A DNA stretch of 64,000 bases from positions 62,001 through 126,000 of the forward strand of contig JABYQR010000029.1 of assembly GCA_022592445.1 (NCBI GenBank). Reading direction: 5' to 3'. Both the position numbers and the translations under genes were made by a program. This document shows, piece by piece, positions 43,748 through 55,319 of this stretch (the stretch's first letter is position 1; each line of letters opens with the position of its first letter). The notes under the pieces were generated by a model that saw nothing but the letters and a program-made list of their open reading frames with translations, had not been told where the DNA came from and made no database searches. The stretch comes from Cytidiella melzeri (lineage: Eukaryota; Basidiomycota; Agaricomycetes; Polyporales; Irpicaceae).

Positions 43748-46186
43748 ATGGCCTTCCTCCTCTACCGCTATCTCAAGAAAAAGTACGACAACCGTAGGCT
43801 TCTAGAGAGCAATGCTCCCACTCTGCACGAAATCACTGGCAGAGACTCGGGCCAAGTCATTGCTAGTGCTCACCACGTCGATGGAGATCCCGCCCCCTCG
43901 GCAACAAAGGCGGACCTGGTGAGAAACTTACTACTCATGGTTGGACTTATCATCCCCGTCTTTCTCGAAACTCTTGACTACACAGGTATCGTCTCTCTTG
44001 ACCTCAACGCCTGTCCCTAGCTTACTTATGCTTTACCAGTGGTCGCGACGGCTCAGGTCCACATCGCGGTAAGTTGACACGTTGTCAACGCAGAATGTCG
44101 CGCTCACCCAGTGTGTTCAGTCCATATTCAACCGTCTCGATCTGCAAAGGTACGGGGGTTTCGTTTCCCAGCGCACCGTGTACTCATTACTCCTATGCAG
44201 CTACATCGGTACCATCTATCTCTTGACATCTACCGTATTCTTGCCACCGTTCGCCTCCATTGCGGACATATTCGGACGACACTGGGCTCTCCAGGCAGCC
44301 CTCGTCTTCTTCGCGATCGGGAGCGCACTCAGCACTGGCGCTCAGAACATGCCCATGATGCTCGCTGGTCGAGGCGTGGCTGGCATCGGCGCAGCAGGTC
44401 TCTTGGCGGTTAGTACAAGGATAGATCAATCGATCTCGGGCGAAGCATCCTGATAGCAAGCCCGCACAGGTCGTTCGTATCATCTTAACGGACTCACGTT
44501 CACTTGACGCCAACAACTGGCAGCAAACTCTCCTGTTCCTTTTATACACTGTCGGCTTCTGTATCGGCCCTTTCATTGGTGGCGAGCTGTTGACTGTCAG
44601 TTTCCGTTGGATTTTTGCGATCAAGTGAGATTTTGATCCTGTCCCTCTTTGCCATGACTCTCATCATAGCATGTATGTAGCCTTCCTTGCTGCGCTGCCG
44701 CAGTCGTATTGGCCTTCTTCTTGCTCCGAGGAAGAACCAAGTCCAGTCAGCCGTCCCAGAAACTACCCACGGCGACCAACCAAAATGAAACATTCTTGGA
44801 CAAGGTCTGCCGCATCGACTGGATCGGCGCCCTTCTCTTCATGGCTGGGGGTATTCTCATCCTTCTGGCTCTCAACTGGGGTTCTACAAACCACTGGAAG
44901 TCGGCCAAAGTCATTGTGTGCTTCATCATCGGTGGCCTCGCCATATGCGCCTTCCTGCTTTGGGAATACCACATCGAGCGGACGGAACATGCCAATATGT
45001 CGTCCAAGATACGCCTGCTGTACACTGATCCGATGATCCCGCTGGATATCTTCAAGTCGAGAGACATCTGCATTGTTATGTACGCCACAATGATATCGGG
45101 ACTTGTCATGCTCGTCATGTTCTACTTCGTGGCCATCTTCTTCATCGTCGTCTCTGACTTGTCGCCGACAAAATCTGGCGCCCAGCTCATCTATTTTGCA
45201 CCTGGGATGGTTAGTTCTCATTTTCGGTCGAACTCATCTCAGGAAGTCTGACTGTCCGCTCATGTAGGGCGGCGGAAGTTTGATTTCGATAAACCTGATC
45301 AAGTGGATCCGCCAGGTAACGTAGTTGTCCAGCTACATAGACGCCAGCACATGTTGCTCACCGACCATACTGGTAGCCCAAGTATCCTACGGTAGCGGGA
45401 GCCTTGATTTCGACAGTGGCGCTGGGCCTTATTTCATTCGGCATTAATGAAAACAATCAGAGCCTTGTCAACGGGTATGTATTGGCTTTCATTGCTAAAT
45501 TGCGCGTAACTCATCGTTCTCCTTAGATTTATGGCACTGGCGGGTGTCGGGACCGGCCTCCAAGTTGGTCCATTGGCTGTACAAGCACGTTTCTCTCAGC
45601 CAGCAAAAATGAACGCCGCCGTGTCCGGTCTCCTCCTTTTTGTAAGTTTCTCTCTTTTCCTCATTCCTGTCTCGTCACGCTCCTCTGCTCAAGCTCAGAC
45701 TCGTCACAGTTCCGCGCGCTAGGTGGCACGATCGGTCTCGCCCAATGTGGTGCGGTCCTCAACGGAAAAGTCAGCAGCTACATCGCGACCGTCGCACGCT
45801 CCGGTGGTCTCTCCAACGCAGACGCACAAGCCGTCTCGCTCTCCTCTGCGGCTGGCCTCAACTCCGTCAACGGCATTGATAATCTGCCCGCTGACGTACA
45901 ACAGATCGTCCGGGATGCGTTCAGGCAGGGAACGAGATACGCGTTCATCTCGCTCATTCCATGGTGTGCCGTCGCGTTTATTGCTGTGTTGTTCATGTCC
46001 AGGATTCCAGATGGGGATCGTGGGGTGGGTGTGGCTGACTCTACTCCGCTCGGCGACAAAAGGGTGAACGCAACGGAGGAAAAGGAGGAGGGTGCTAGTG
46101 TTGCGACGCCGAGGATTGATGCTGGGCCGTACGAGTCGCGTCCGACGGCTTTGCGGGAGAATTATACTACCGCTAAGCACGAGTGA
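43748..46186 (+). CDS. MFS drug-efflux-type transporter (DHA2-like)
   Basis: A plasma-membrane proton-coupled exporter by family. The short cytosolic N-terminus precedes the first helix, LLLMVGLIIPVFLETLDYT. An intron follows, then VVATAQVHIA, helix 2-3 with LPPFASIADIFGRHWALQ (the motif-A position, G-x-x-D-x-x-GR-like) and MLAGRGVAGIGAAGLLA. Later come FCIGPFIGG (motif C region), a linker with RIDWIGALLFMAGGILILLAL, an acidic-free loop, and the last helices (YAFISLIPWCAVAFIAVLFM). The cytosolic tail is Glu/Lys-rich. About ten introns. The layout fits 14-helix DHA2 transporters of toxin, drug or siderophore export; the substrate is unknown. Confidence 0.88.
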
Positions 46187-47368
46187 AAGATTGCAGTGTG
46201 GGATGGACTTTTTTTGATTTATCTCTGTTTGTGAAATTTGTTGATCATGTAGGGCTTTTTGGGGGGCTTTAGGTTTTGTTGCTGTCCGCACAAGGCGAGT
46301 CTAACAGACTCAGACGCATGTAATGTTCGCGATAATAATGTTCCAATCAATATCGACACACACAGCTTGGTGCAGCCTGAGCGTTCGGAGGTACTTAGGT
46401 TACATGCTATCGTGCTGAACTCAGCGTCGGGCGAGTCGAAATAGGCAATTGCAGCGGATCATCGATCACCTCTCGACCACTTCATTGACTTGGACATCGT
46501 CGCACCGCGCCACTATGAACTGCCAGCAGCCGTCCTCCTTGAACTCATTCTCATCGAGGTTGAAAGCTTAATATCGCTGCATGACTCTGTACTGGCACCT
46601 CAACTTAATACTAGCACTTCGCCAGCAAACACAGCATGGAGTCTTGACCCCTTATAAGTACTTCAATTTCACGCCGCGGGTTTGAGTATAAGTAGTCAAG
46701 GATCAGCATATCAAAATTAAATCGATTTAATTCTTTTCGGACCCCACATGTATATAACAACTGCCCTCCTCGTGGCTGCATTGACAACGAGTAAGAAGAA
46801 ATTTGCCATAGTTAGTATGCAGGTTACGTCGAGTCGCGGCCTCCAATGTTGGCATTGCGGTCGCCGCTCGGTTCCATCTGTGGAACCAGTGTCCTTCACA
46901 TGCACTGGCCCTGCAGGCAACTTGGAGACGTGGACCATTGCACTCGCTGAGTCAGTGACAGCATGAGCCAGCCTTCACTTTTGTGAGCGATTTGAACTCC
47001 GACGTCATAACTGTTACGCCAAAGGGCAGTTTAACTGAGATATTATTATCTCAGTCTTATCGGAGTATATATGCTGTTCCGAGCACTGTGCTAACCCGCG
47101 CCAGCGTTACAACTTTCGTTACTTTTTCTGATCTTAGCCGTTGCCTGTCTTCATCGCCTGTGCTCAGCTGTACCCATCTTGTATTGATATATTCATGTCA
47201 ATATTTGAATTGAACAAACTCAGCGAACACAGCCCACTTTCGAGCCGAGTGCATGGTATTGAGCGATCCTCACACTCTAACAAATAAAACGCCACACATA
47301 TCATACATCACAATCGTCCCAAACGAGGTCGACAGAAGTAATCAGCCCATCCGTTCAAAGTTTACTTT
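46187..47368. other. Intergenic region between convergent genes
   Basis: 1.18 kb between the MFS stop and the stop of the next minus-strand gene. No supported gene. A small frame at 46748-46966 begins with a hydrophobic stretch but has no family match. Confidence 0.5.
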
Positions 47369-48604
47369 TCAAACCTTGACATCGTCAAATGGATTGTGCG
47401 ACTGGGCCTCCTTGTCGTCAGCGAAGGGGTTCTCCGCCTTCCTGTTGGTGCCAGCGTAGGGTCCGTTATAACCGGCACCTTCATGAGGGTGGTACGGCGC
47501 CGCGCCGCCCATGAGTGGCGCCTGACCGAGGAATCCAGACGTTTGGCCCATTTGGTTGGTTGGCGGGCCGTTTTGATAGTTCTGCGGCTGTTGGTAGTAG
47601 GCTTGGGCGGCAGGGTCAGAGGGAGGGTTTGCGAGATACTGCAAAAAAAGAAGGCGACATTCAAAATGTGGCTTTGACAAGGATAGCTTTAAGCTTACAG
47701 GAGGAACAAAGGAGCCGGGTTGATAGATGGAAGGTCCAGCAAGCGCAGTAGGTGGGAAGTTGACAATGATTTTCTGTGACGCAAATGTTTCAAGAGGTGT
47801 TTTTGACTGAACGGGTAAAGACAACGCACGATGCTCTTGTCTAGTATACCAGGCATCTTCATCCTCATCGACGGGAACGGCATGCCAGGGGGACGAACAG
47901 CTGAATCCTCCTTCTCCCAACCAGCGAGCAATAGGTTGACAGTCGTCTTTCCCTGTGAAACCGGTGAGAAGACGCACATAAGGCCAGCTCAAGTGCAAGC
48001 TTACCTTTTTCTTCCACAGATGCATGGGTACTATGACTAAGAGCATGACCGCAATCCAAACCGCGAACGAGATGAGTCGCGCCTTCCAGAACCGATCGAA
48101 AGTTGCCGCTTGGAAATGAAGATGGTCATCTTTGTCCTTGTTTTTGTCATCCGCGGGATCTGCGGGCAAGGCATTGTAGGCCAGATAGTACGTCGCAATA
48201 GGGGCCGCGATTATCGAGCTAGATCATGTTGTCAATGTTACTCAAAAAGGGCAGAAGATGGCAATCTGCTCACCTCAACCCGACAAGCAGCCATACCCAC
48301 TCGATCGCCTTCTTGTGGTAGCGGTTGGCGGTGCGGCAAGTGGCAGTGATACGGGACGCCCATACGTCCTCTCGATACTGAAAAATACTGTCAATAATTT
48401 TGGCGAGTTAAACACAAGAGTTTGGTCCTCACGTAAGGTTGAAGCTCAGTTGGAACCTTCGTCTGAGGGATCTCGCCAACTGGGAAACGCTAGAATCCGG
48501 ATAGTGACTTCAGCTTCCGCAGTTACTACAGTACGACCACGGTAATGCACGTACCAACACTACGTTTGCAGGGACAATAGTGACGGTACTTCCGTAGTAA
48601 GACA
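47369..48604 (-). CDS. Fungal membrane protein with NPF-containing tail, unidentified
   Basis: Starts MSYYGSTVTIVPANVVL. Exons then give a conserved-looking segment (YREDVWASRITATCRTANRY), a first hydrophobic helix (IEWVWLLVGLRSIIAAPIAT), a polar Asp/Lys loop and a second helix (ARLISFAVWIAVMLLVIVP). A short hydrophilic part leads to a Pro/Gln/Gly-rich tail (YYQQPQNYQNGPP) ending in two NPF motifs, ENPFADD and HNPFDDV. NPF peptides bind EH-domain endocytic adaptors, so a plasma-membrane or endosomal protein is likely. I do not know a named family. Exon 2 is uncertain; the frame is kept with a GTGCAT donor. Confidence 0.7.
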
Positions 48605-48991
48605 TGTTTTTGACTTGTTAAGAGCAACGAATTGACAGTTGTTGAGGGAAGGCAAATACGATACAATGAATCTGTCGAGCCAGCGACGGGGATGGGATGA
48701 AGAGACCTGCCTGGTGTTACCAAGCGCACGACGAGGGGTTTAAATATCTGTGGTGTCGGCTGTGCAAAAGGTTGCTACGGAATGCCGTCTCACAGTGGAA
48801 ACATCTGATCGCATCAAACAATCAGCGTTACATACTGTTCAATCACTGTGGCTTGTTTCGACACTAGGGATGTGTATGTTGGTAGCCCTGAGATGCTGGT
48901 GCTCGCTATTCCCTCATTGTCTGGAAGCCTGGGTTGCGGAAGGAGGTATGCATCAGTGGCCACGATGCAACGTGAATTTGACGAGTTTCTA
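48605..48991. other. Spacer between the NPF protein gene and RMT2
   Basis: 387 bp upstream of the NPF protein start and downstream of the RMT2 stop. An open plus-strand frame (48750-49154) overlaps the RMT2 3' end antisense and shows no family resemblance. Confidence 0.45.
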
Positions 48992-50478
48992 TCATAGTCG
49001 GCGCATCTTGCTTACTGGTAAGCGATATAGCCGCCTACCAAAATATTCTCTTGTCTTGCCCCACCGGTATCCACTATCGGAGAAAACATCGACATCACTC
49101 CATTCAACATCCAGTCCCACTTCTGCGAGATGTAGTTCAGAGACGTGCGTGTAAACGTCGTAGAACATCGCATCTGCAACGGATCAATTCAATCTTCCCG
49201 AGGCTCATCAGACTATTAGCGCTCACTGGTGGCCCCTAATCCGTGGAAGAAACTGAACCGCGAACCTGGTCCAGAGAGGAGATTTGGTACTTGACCAAAG
49301 AAATTATGGAGGTCTAAGTCAAAGCGTCAATTCGAATGGAGAAAAACTGAGCATTTCGCAAAAATGGTACCCTTGTAATCCTCAGAGAAAGTGTCGGTGT
49401 ATATAACGTCGAAGCCGCCGACACTCAGGAGTTCTTCGCGCTCAACAAAGTCTTGCCATTTTCCCTCAAGAATTATGACTCCGGGTTTGTCATACCAGCC
49501 AAGTTGTTGCATGTGCTTGAGCACGTCGGGGTGCGCCTCGATGATGACATGCTGCGCCGGTTTTGTTGGCAAGGCCTGGAACATGGAGTCAATCTATGTG
49601 CAAACGGTCATATCGGCGTTCAGCGCATCTTTAAATAATAATGAAGGATCTTCGTACAATACCAAGCCCAAACCCAACGTTAAGGACAGTCAAGCCATCC
49701 TGAAGGTTTTCGTGATCTAAACAGAGTGTGTCGACTGTCTTTTGCACTTTACACTTTATCACTTCAACGATGCCTCAGACATGAAGCATAAGGGTCACTT
49801 ACTAATGCCGCGTTCCCACCCCATCATCACGCCGACCTCCTCTTCTTCGTTGATTTTGAGCAAGCATATATCTTGCCCGTATTCATCCGTTGTGAATCGG
49901 AGCGGGGATGTAAGGTAGTTTTCCGTGGAGCCTGCCGCAGTCGTATCGGTCGCTTTCAGCACCAATGAGAGCGGTGAATTCAAAAGCAACTCCTTAGAGG
50001 CGAGTAGGCTGAGCAGTAGTTCTGTCCAAACAACGCGCATTCTCAATGTCCCCGTACCCAGCAGCCACGGATGTACGCACCAGATCGAATACCAGCATCG
50101 CGGATGAGCGCATATATCGACTCGTTGTTCATAGAAAGAGCAATATCTCCAGGAGTGTTGTGCAAGTTGTCCACTACCCGGCATCATGGTTAAGTCAACA
50201 ACTGAGTAGACACACTAACACATACCTGCATTCCACAGAGCACCATTTTGAATCAAATACCGTACAAGCTCTTCGTCTTCCACATACGCTGCGGCATGTA
50301 GCGCAGATGTCCCTTCGTCGTCCTGGAACCAGAGAGGCGCACCGGCGTCGATTTCTCCTCTGACAATCTCGAATGGCTTGCGGTCGAGAATACTGGTAAC
50401 AAGTTGTTGACCGAGCGCGATGGCTTCGTCAACTTGCTCGTCGATAACAATATCGTCTTCGCCGTCATGAGTTGACAT
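48992..50478 (-). CDS. RMT2: Protein arginine N5-methyltransferase Rmt2
   Basis: Type IV arginine methyltransferase; in yeast it modifies ribosomal protein L12. Starts MSTHDGEDDIVIDEQVDEAI. An ankyrin-like N-terminal repeat follows (GTSALHAAAYVEDEELVRYLIQNGA, then NTPGDIALSMNN after an intron). The methyltransferase domain contains VGVMMGWERGI, LNVGFGLGIIDS (SAM loop, split by introns), PAQHVIIEAHPDVL, YDKPGVIILEGKWQDF and FDVIYTDTFSEDY. Then comes FFHGLGATNAMFYDVYTHVS. The C-terminus runs WSDVDVFSDSGYRWGKTREY and RRLYRLPVSKM to a stop at 48992-48994. Length and order match the family. Confidence 0.93.
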
Positions 50479-50941
50479 TGTAGATGATAGATGCAACCAA
50501 CACAGGTGTGACGAGATGAGGGTGTAAAGGAAGAAATTGAATCTGACTGTCTGGGGCCAATGATTGAAGCTTGAAGCTCCAGCGCTACAATTGCGGGCAC
50601 GAATCCGAAGACGTGCAATTTTTGTTTGCACAACACTGAGCGAAAGCTGACAATTTGCCAAGACACTAGACTGCTAGTACATTCACATCTAACGTTGACC
50701 GTCATCATGTACCAGAGTAGGCCGAGCTAAGGTGCCTGCAGAGGTCCAGTTACTCGTTCTTAGTGGTGTTCTTAATAATAAAAAAGCTTGCCAAGTCGTC
50801 GCAAATGCGGCCTGGACGACATATAAGACACGATGAGAGCGCATCACGGCTGCAGTGAAAGTGGGAGCCCTGAATATACGAGGAAGAGTAGCAATTCACA
50901 CCACACTGAATCATGAAATACATACAACGAAATGTATCCTC
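50479..50941. other. Spacer between RMT2 and the PRKRIP1-like gene
   Basis: 463 bp. It holds the RMT2 promoter and the 3' end of the next gene. No other feature recognised. Confidence 0.45.
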
Positions 50942-51661
50942 CTAGTCGTCTTCATGGATTATTATCCGCGAAACTTCTATCACCGCAGCGGTATGCACAT
51001 CGGGCAATGAGGATAAACCCTCTTCTCGCGTAGTGGGCATTGGGCCGACTTCGTCTTCATCAACATCGTCTTCATCGCCTTCCTCCTCGGCTGGTCTTTT
51101 GAACAGCAGTTCTTGACCGTTGACAAGACGACGTTTCTTCAAAGGCACCTCGATCGTCCCGTCCCTAGCACTCGACTCTCCCCCGTCTTGTTTAGCTGTC
51201 AGAGCACGTTTCTTCTGCTTTAGCCTCTTCGCCCTGTTCTTAGCAGTCTTAGCGTCTGCCTTCGCTTCTCTCTCCCTCTTCTTTGCTTCGAACTCAGCTT
51301 CAAGAGCTTCCTACACAAGACAAGACGTTAGCTACCCATGAGTCGCAACCTTACAGCACAAGCATACCTTCGCGGCTTCGTCTTCCATCAGCTTCAACCT
51401 CTCGTACTCTCGCCTCCTACTAGCCTTGTACACATGAAACTCGCCAGAACCCGCCCCAGCACTAGAACCCTGCACGTTCTTCATCATCTCCCGCGCTGGC
51501 CTCACCGACTTCTCCTTCGGCGGCGGGGGCACAAAAGCCGGCTTCTCAGGATTCTTCAGTAGTCTGTCGAGCTGGGCTCGCTGCTTTTCGACTGCACTGA
51601 GCGCATGACGAGGTCCTGCGCCCGGAGCAGGCGAGGCGGATGCTCGAGGTGAAGTTGACAT
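50942..51661 (-). CDS. PRKRIP1-like (DUF1168) nuclear protein
   Basis: Two exons. The first (MSTSPRASASPAPGAG...) carries the family core: KPAFVPPPPKEKSVRPAREM, then GEFHVYKASRRREYERLKLM. A short intron near 51311-51368 leads to a highly basic coiled helix (EAKKREREAKADAKTAKNRA, KRLKQKKRAL) and an acidic tail (EEEGDEDDVDEDEVGPM). In animals PRKRIP1 is a double-stranded-RNA-binding, spliceosome-associated nuclear protein; the same role here is inferred. Length (about 220 aa) is normal. Confidence 0.88.
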
Positions 51662-52980
51662 GGTAGACGATGTAAATTGCGGGCGTCTGCAACTATACTT
51701 CTTTCACAGTTGCTAATCCAGGCGCCCAGGCATGTTACGCTTTGCCTGGATGTGACCAATTGCTGAATGTTATGACGTTATTTATGGGTATTTATTCGAA
51801 GTCGCGAACGTCACAATTTTGTGATTTTTCATGTCACAATCATGGTTTCGACCGGTGCACTCGCAAGCACGCGAACAAAAAACAAGAAACCACTCATCAC
51901 ACTCGGGCGCTTCAATAGCGCTTAACATGCCGCTGCTTTCCTCAATTGGCAAGTTCGGTCTCCCACGCTCCTCCCCAGCATCCAGGAAGGATTTCTAAGA
52001 CACAAATCTTCACATAGCTATAGAATAATAGAATTGAGCAATTATTTTAATTCTCTTCTCCTACTATGTAATGTTCAATTTGTGCAGCAACACCCATAAC
52101 CTGTTATAAAGCACTTGGAGATCAATAAAGCAATGAATTCCAGTAGCTCCATGGCTCCAGTGACAATGATATTGCTGGATTAGCATACTACTATACATTA
52201 CACGGGTTTTGATTGTGTACTGGGGGAATTCAGCCGCACAGTGAGCTTGCAAAGCCTGTTTACTACCAAGAGGGCCCCGCCGCTCGGGCGGCTCAACTTC
52301 CATATTTGGTCTCCCATCAAAACTCGCGCAAATAGACGCGTGATGATGAGGACTGCGGACTCGTTTCGCGAAAGTGAAACCGTGACCACGTCACGAATCC
52401 TCGTACCAGAGGTTCCATTGCAAGTTCTCACTTTCTAGTAGCCGTCGTAGCATCCCTCATTTAAATCGCTCCTTGTATTCGTAGTCATGCTCACTATTCG
52501 CCTTCACGATCACAAGCAGCGTTGTTGACCTCTTTACCGAATAAATCCGCATGCAGTTCTTCAAGGAATGTTCAGGCCTAAGATACACTGCAAGGCGAAA
52601 CTCAACTTGGTATTCGGGCGAGCCATTGGATCGTCGCACACCGCCGCGAGCGCAGGAGCTGAAGAGGACTTCACGAATGCTAAGAGGTGGAATGTGCAAC
52701 CGACTCGTTGTTCGGCCAGGCTGGCACTCCATTCTACCATATGTGTGCTCGTGGTGATCGCAACCGCTGGTTGGAAGGAATGTGAGATAATCTTTGAGAT
52801 GTTCTGTGGCATGTCAACAATGCACGATTGGAGGCCAGGGGATTTTAACCAGGATGGTTCCTGCCAGGAGCACGATGCACAATGTTCGCCATATTACAAT
52901 ATATTACAAAGAGATGGGAATAGCGTACGACATAGAGTAGACCAAAGCCATAAACCTGCGACTGGGAGCTCGCCAGACAT
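51662..52980. other. Intergenic region between PRKRIP1-like and NSA2
   Basis: 1.3 kb upstream of the PRKRIP1-like gene and downstream of NSA2. Small frames on both strands lack family resemblance. No repeat recognised. Confidence 0.45.
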
Positions 52981-54049
52981 TTAAACGACTGTGAAACATC
53001 CAAGTCAAGACGAAGCTTGGGTCCATGCATAGAAAGAAACTCACGGAGCACGGCATTGATGCAGCCGTCATTCTCTGGGTTGTTTGTGATCTGTGCATAT
53101 TTCCCGAACACAACTTTGCCACCAGCCGTGACCATACCCAATTCGGAGACGTTTACCTCGATCACAGTTCCCTTGGTGAGTACACCGAGTTGCGTGTACA
53201 TCGGCGACTGTGGGTTCTTCTTCACGCCCAGTATTTGCAACTGGAACGTTGCTTTGAGATCCGCTATCATAGTGGCAGTAATCATTAGCTAAATTCACTG
53301 GGAGTAAAGGAATGTTACGCACGGTGTGTAACGTTCGCCTTCTTGTAACGTAGAGCCATCGGTCGCACAAATCTCTCCATCTTCACTGGTTTTCTTGTAA
53401 ATCCCTCTCCAACGAACGTTGCCTTCGTCACCATCCTCTTCCACGCCTTCTTCTTACTTTTGCCGGTCCGCATCACCTTAAACATTTCATCCTCCGCAAT
53501 TCCCCTAACCTTCGGCAGAGGGACAGCGAACTTGGCAGCCTTGTCTTTCCGCCGCTCCTTGATGGCGCTCGACAGGGCCTTCGCATCCTTCTGTCCCTCG
53601 CGATCAAGCAGGTAAGCTGGAAGAGCACCTTCAGGTACAGCTCCAGAGTCCTTCTGTTTAACATTTCGCTCATCATGCGCTTTGAGAGTCTTTTTCAGTT
53701 GAACCTTCTCAGCATGGCGCTTGGCGTGTAGTAGCTTGGCCTTGAGACCGAAGGCTTTTTGTGCGACGGCAGACGAGCGGTGAGCCTCGCGAGCTTCACG
53801 TTTCCGTCTATGATGATAGATGAGCTGAGAACATCCGAGATATTACGGCAGGCACCCACTTTCGCTCGTAGTGATCTAACCGTCTACCATGCCGCTTGAT
53901 GTGCTCTTCAATGTACTCGTTCTATGCAGTCCAAGTAAGAAGTTCGTCAAATATCGAGCGTTTTCCTGCGTACCTGAGGCTGTAGTGTAGAATCGAGAGT
54001 TACGAGTGTCAGCAGAAGCTACAGTAGAACGAAGGATGAGACTGACCAT
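52981..54049 (-). CDS. NSA2: Ribosome biogenesis protein Nsa2, with a 6-nt microexon
   Basis: A 60S pre-ribosome assembly factor (27S rRNA processing) in the nucleus. The family N-terminus [19 protein letters not shown] is assembled from ATG at 54049-54047, a 67-nt intron, the 6-nt exon CCTCAG (53979-53974), a 52-nt intron and the exon from 53921. Then come [66 protein letters not shown] and [20 protein letters not shown]. The C-terminus INAVLLV is completed by a last exon of only 8 nt, stop included (52988-52981). The protein is of normal family length. It shares a 185-bp upstream spacer with YIP1. Confidence 0.93.
53974..53979 (-). other. NSA2: 6-nt microexon of NSA2
   Basis: CCTCAG is flanked by CTACAG upstream and GTACGC downstream on the minus strand and encodes Pro-Gln, residues 2-3 of the conserved MPQNEYIEEH start. 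It is bordered by introns of 67 and 52 nt with good branch-point words (CTGAC, CTTGGACT-type). Confidence 0.8.
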
Positions 54050-54234
54050 AGTGGCCGAAGGGAAAGAGGCAAAAGTATTGACGCTACTGGCACATTTTTA
54101 CCGCCAATAGAACTTGGGCGTCTCGGTGATGCATGTCCCAGCTGCCGTGTCCACGTAGGAATCCATCCTCGCAGACAATCACTCTACCCTCACTTTTCTC
54201 CTCTTCACGAATAGCATTTTACTTTACCCGAAGA
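54050..54234. promoter_or_regulatory. Bidirectional promoter region NSA2/YIP1
   Basis: 185 bp separate the divergent start codons. It is CT-rich on the plus strand close to YIP1. No TATA box is obvious. Confidence 0.5.
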
Positions 54235-55187
54235 ATGTGGCAGGATAATCACAATGCGTACGCAGCAGGGTCTTCTCAAGGCCAGCAATTTTACGGACAG
54301 CAACCTAGCGGCGTACCACTGCAGTTCTACGCGCCGAGTCCCGTTGGCAGCTCTTTCTACCCTTCTTCGCGGACGAGTCTCGATGGAAATGTAGGACCTC
54401 AAGGCTCCATAGCGTCACAAGGCGTGCCGCCTGCATACGGGGGTAACATCCAATCTGGAGGGTGGTGGACTGCGTTCGGAACCGGAGGACTGGAGGGAGA
54501 ACCACCTTTGCTAGAAGGTATAGTCTTCGTATCGTCGTGCAAGAGGTCACAACTAAACAACATCTGTAGAGCTTGGAATCAACTTCCCTCACATACGCAG
54601 CAAATCTATGACCGTTCTCAACCCTCTACGAAGGGTCGACGATCATATCATGGATGACGCCGACTTGGCTGGCCCTCTCCTCTTCATCATATGTTTCGGC
54701 ACATTTCTACTCTTTGTGAGTCAAGGCTGTAAGGTTGATCATGTTTGATACGGGCTGACTGTCGCATTCAGTCAGGCAAGCCTCAATTTGGCTACATATA
54801 CGGCGTCGGACTCCTTGGCTCTGCATCCATCTATACGCTGCTGAATCTCATGTCAGAGAGTGGGATCGATGCGTATCGAGTCGTCTCTGTACTAGGATAC
54901 TGCTTACTGCCTATGGTGGGCGTAGGCGCGATAAGCGTTATGATAACCCTCGAGTATGTCCACCAAACCTTCCTGGTCAATGATTATCCCTCTAATTCCC
55001 TTTCACTAGTGGTACGGTCGGCTACGTTCTGTCAACGCTATCGGTACTCTGGTGTACGTGGTCGGCATCCACGATCTTCGTAGCTGTACTGCGCATGTCA
55101 GAACAACGGCTTCTTGTCGCATACCCGGTTGGACTCCTCTATGGCTGTTTCGCGCTACTTAGTGTTTTCAATGTAGGAGCGAAGTAG
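54235..55187 (+). CDS. YIP1: Yip1-family Golgi membrane protein
   Basis: Rab-GTPase-interacting multi-pass protein of ER-Golgi vesicles. The N-terminal third is Gln/Ser/Gly/Pro-rich (MWQDNHNAYAAGSSQGQQFY) and cytosolic. The conserved part follows after a short intron: LEGELGINFPHIRSKSMTVL then NPLRRVDDHIMDDADLAGPL. Helices are LLFIICFGTFLLF, GYIYGVGLLGSASIYTLLNL, VVSVLGYCLLPMVGVGAISV, a pair after another intron, and the last, YPVGLLYGCFALLSVFNVGA. The DLAGPL motif and the helix order mark Yip1 itself rather than Yif1. It converges on CSF1 with 132 bp between stops. Confidence 0.92.
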
Positions 55188-55319
55188 GCGGACTCCGAAA
55201 AGTAAACACGATGGACGGTCCGCAGACTGCATACGATAATATAACATTACCAATATGAATAAAACTACACGAGAGCAATGATTCGATGGTATGACAAGTC
55301 CATATGTATGTGATCGATG

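Noticed and set aside
48750..49154. 134-codon plus-strand frame overlapping the RMT2 3' end
   Set aside because: Half of it is antisense to the conserved RMT2 C-terminus, and the rest has no resemblance to any family.
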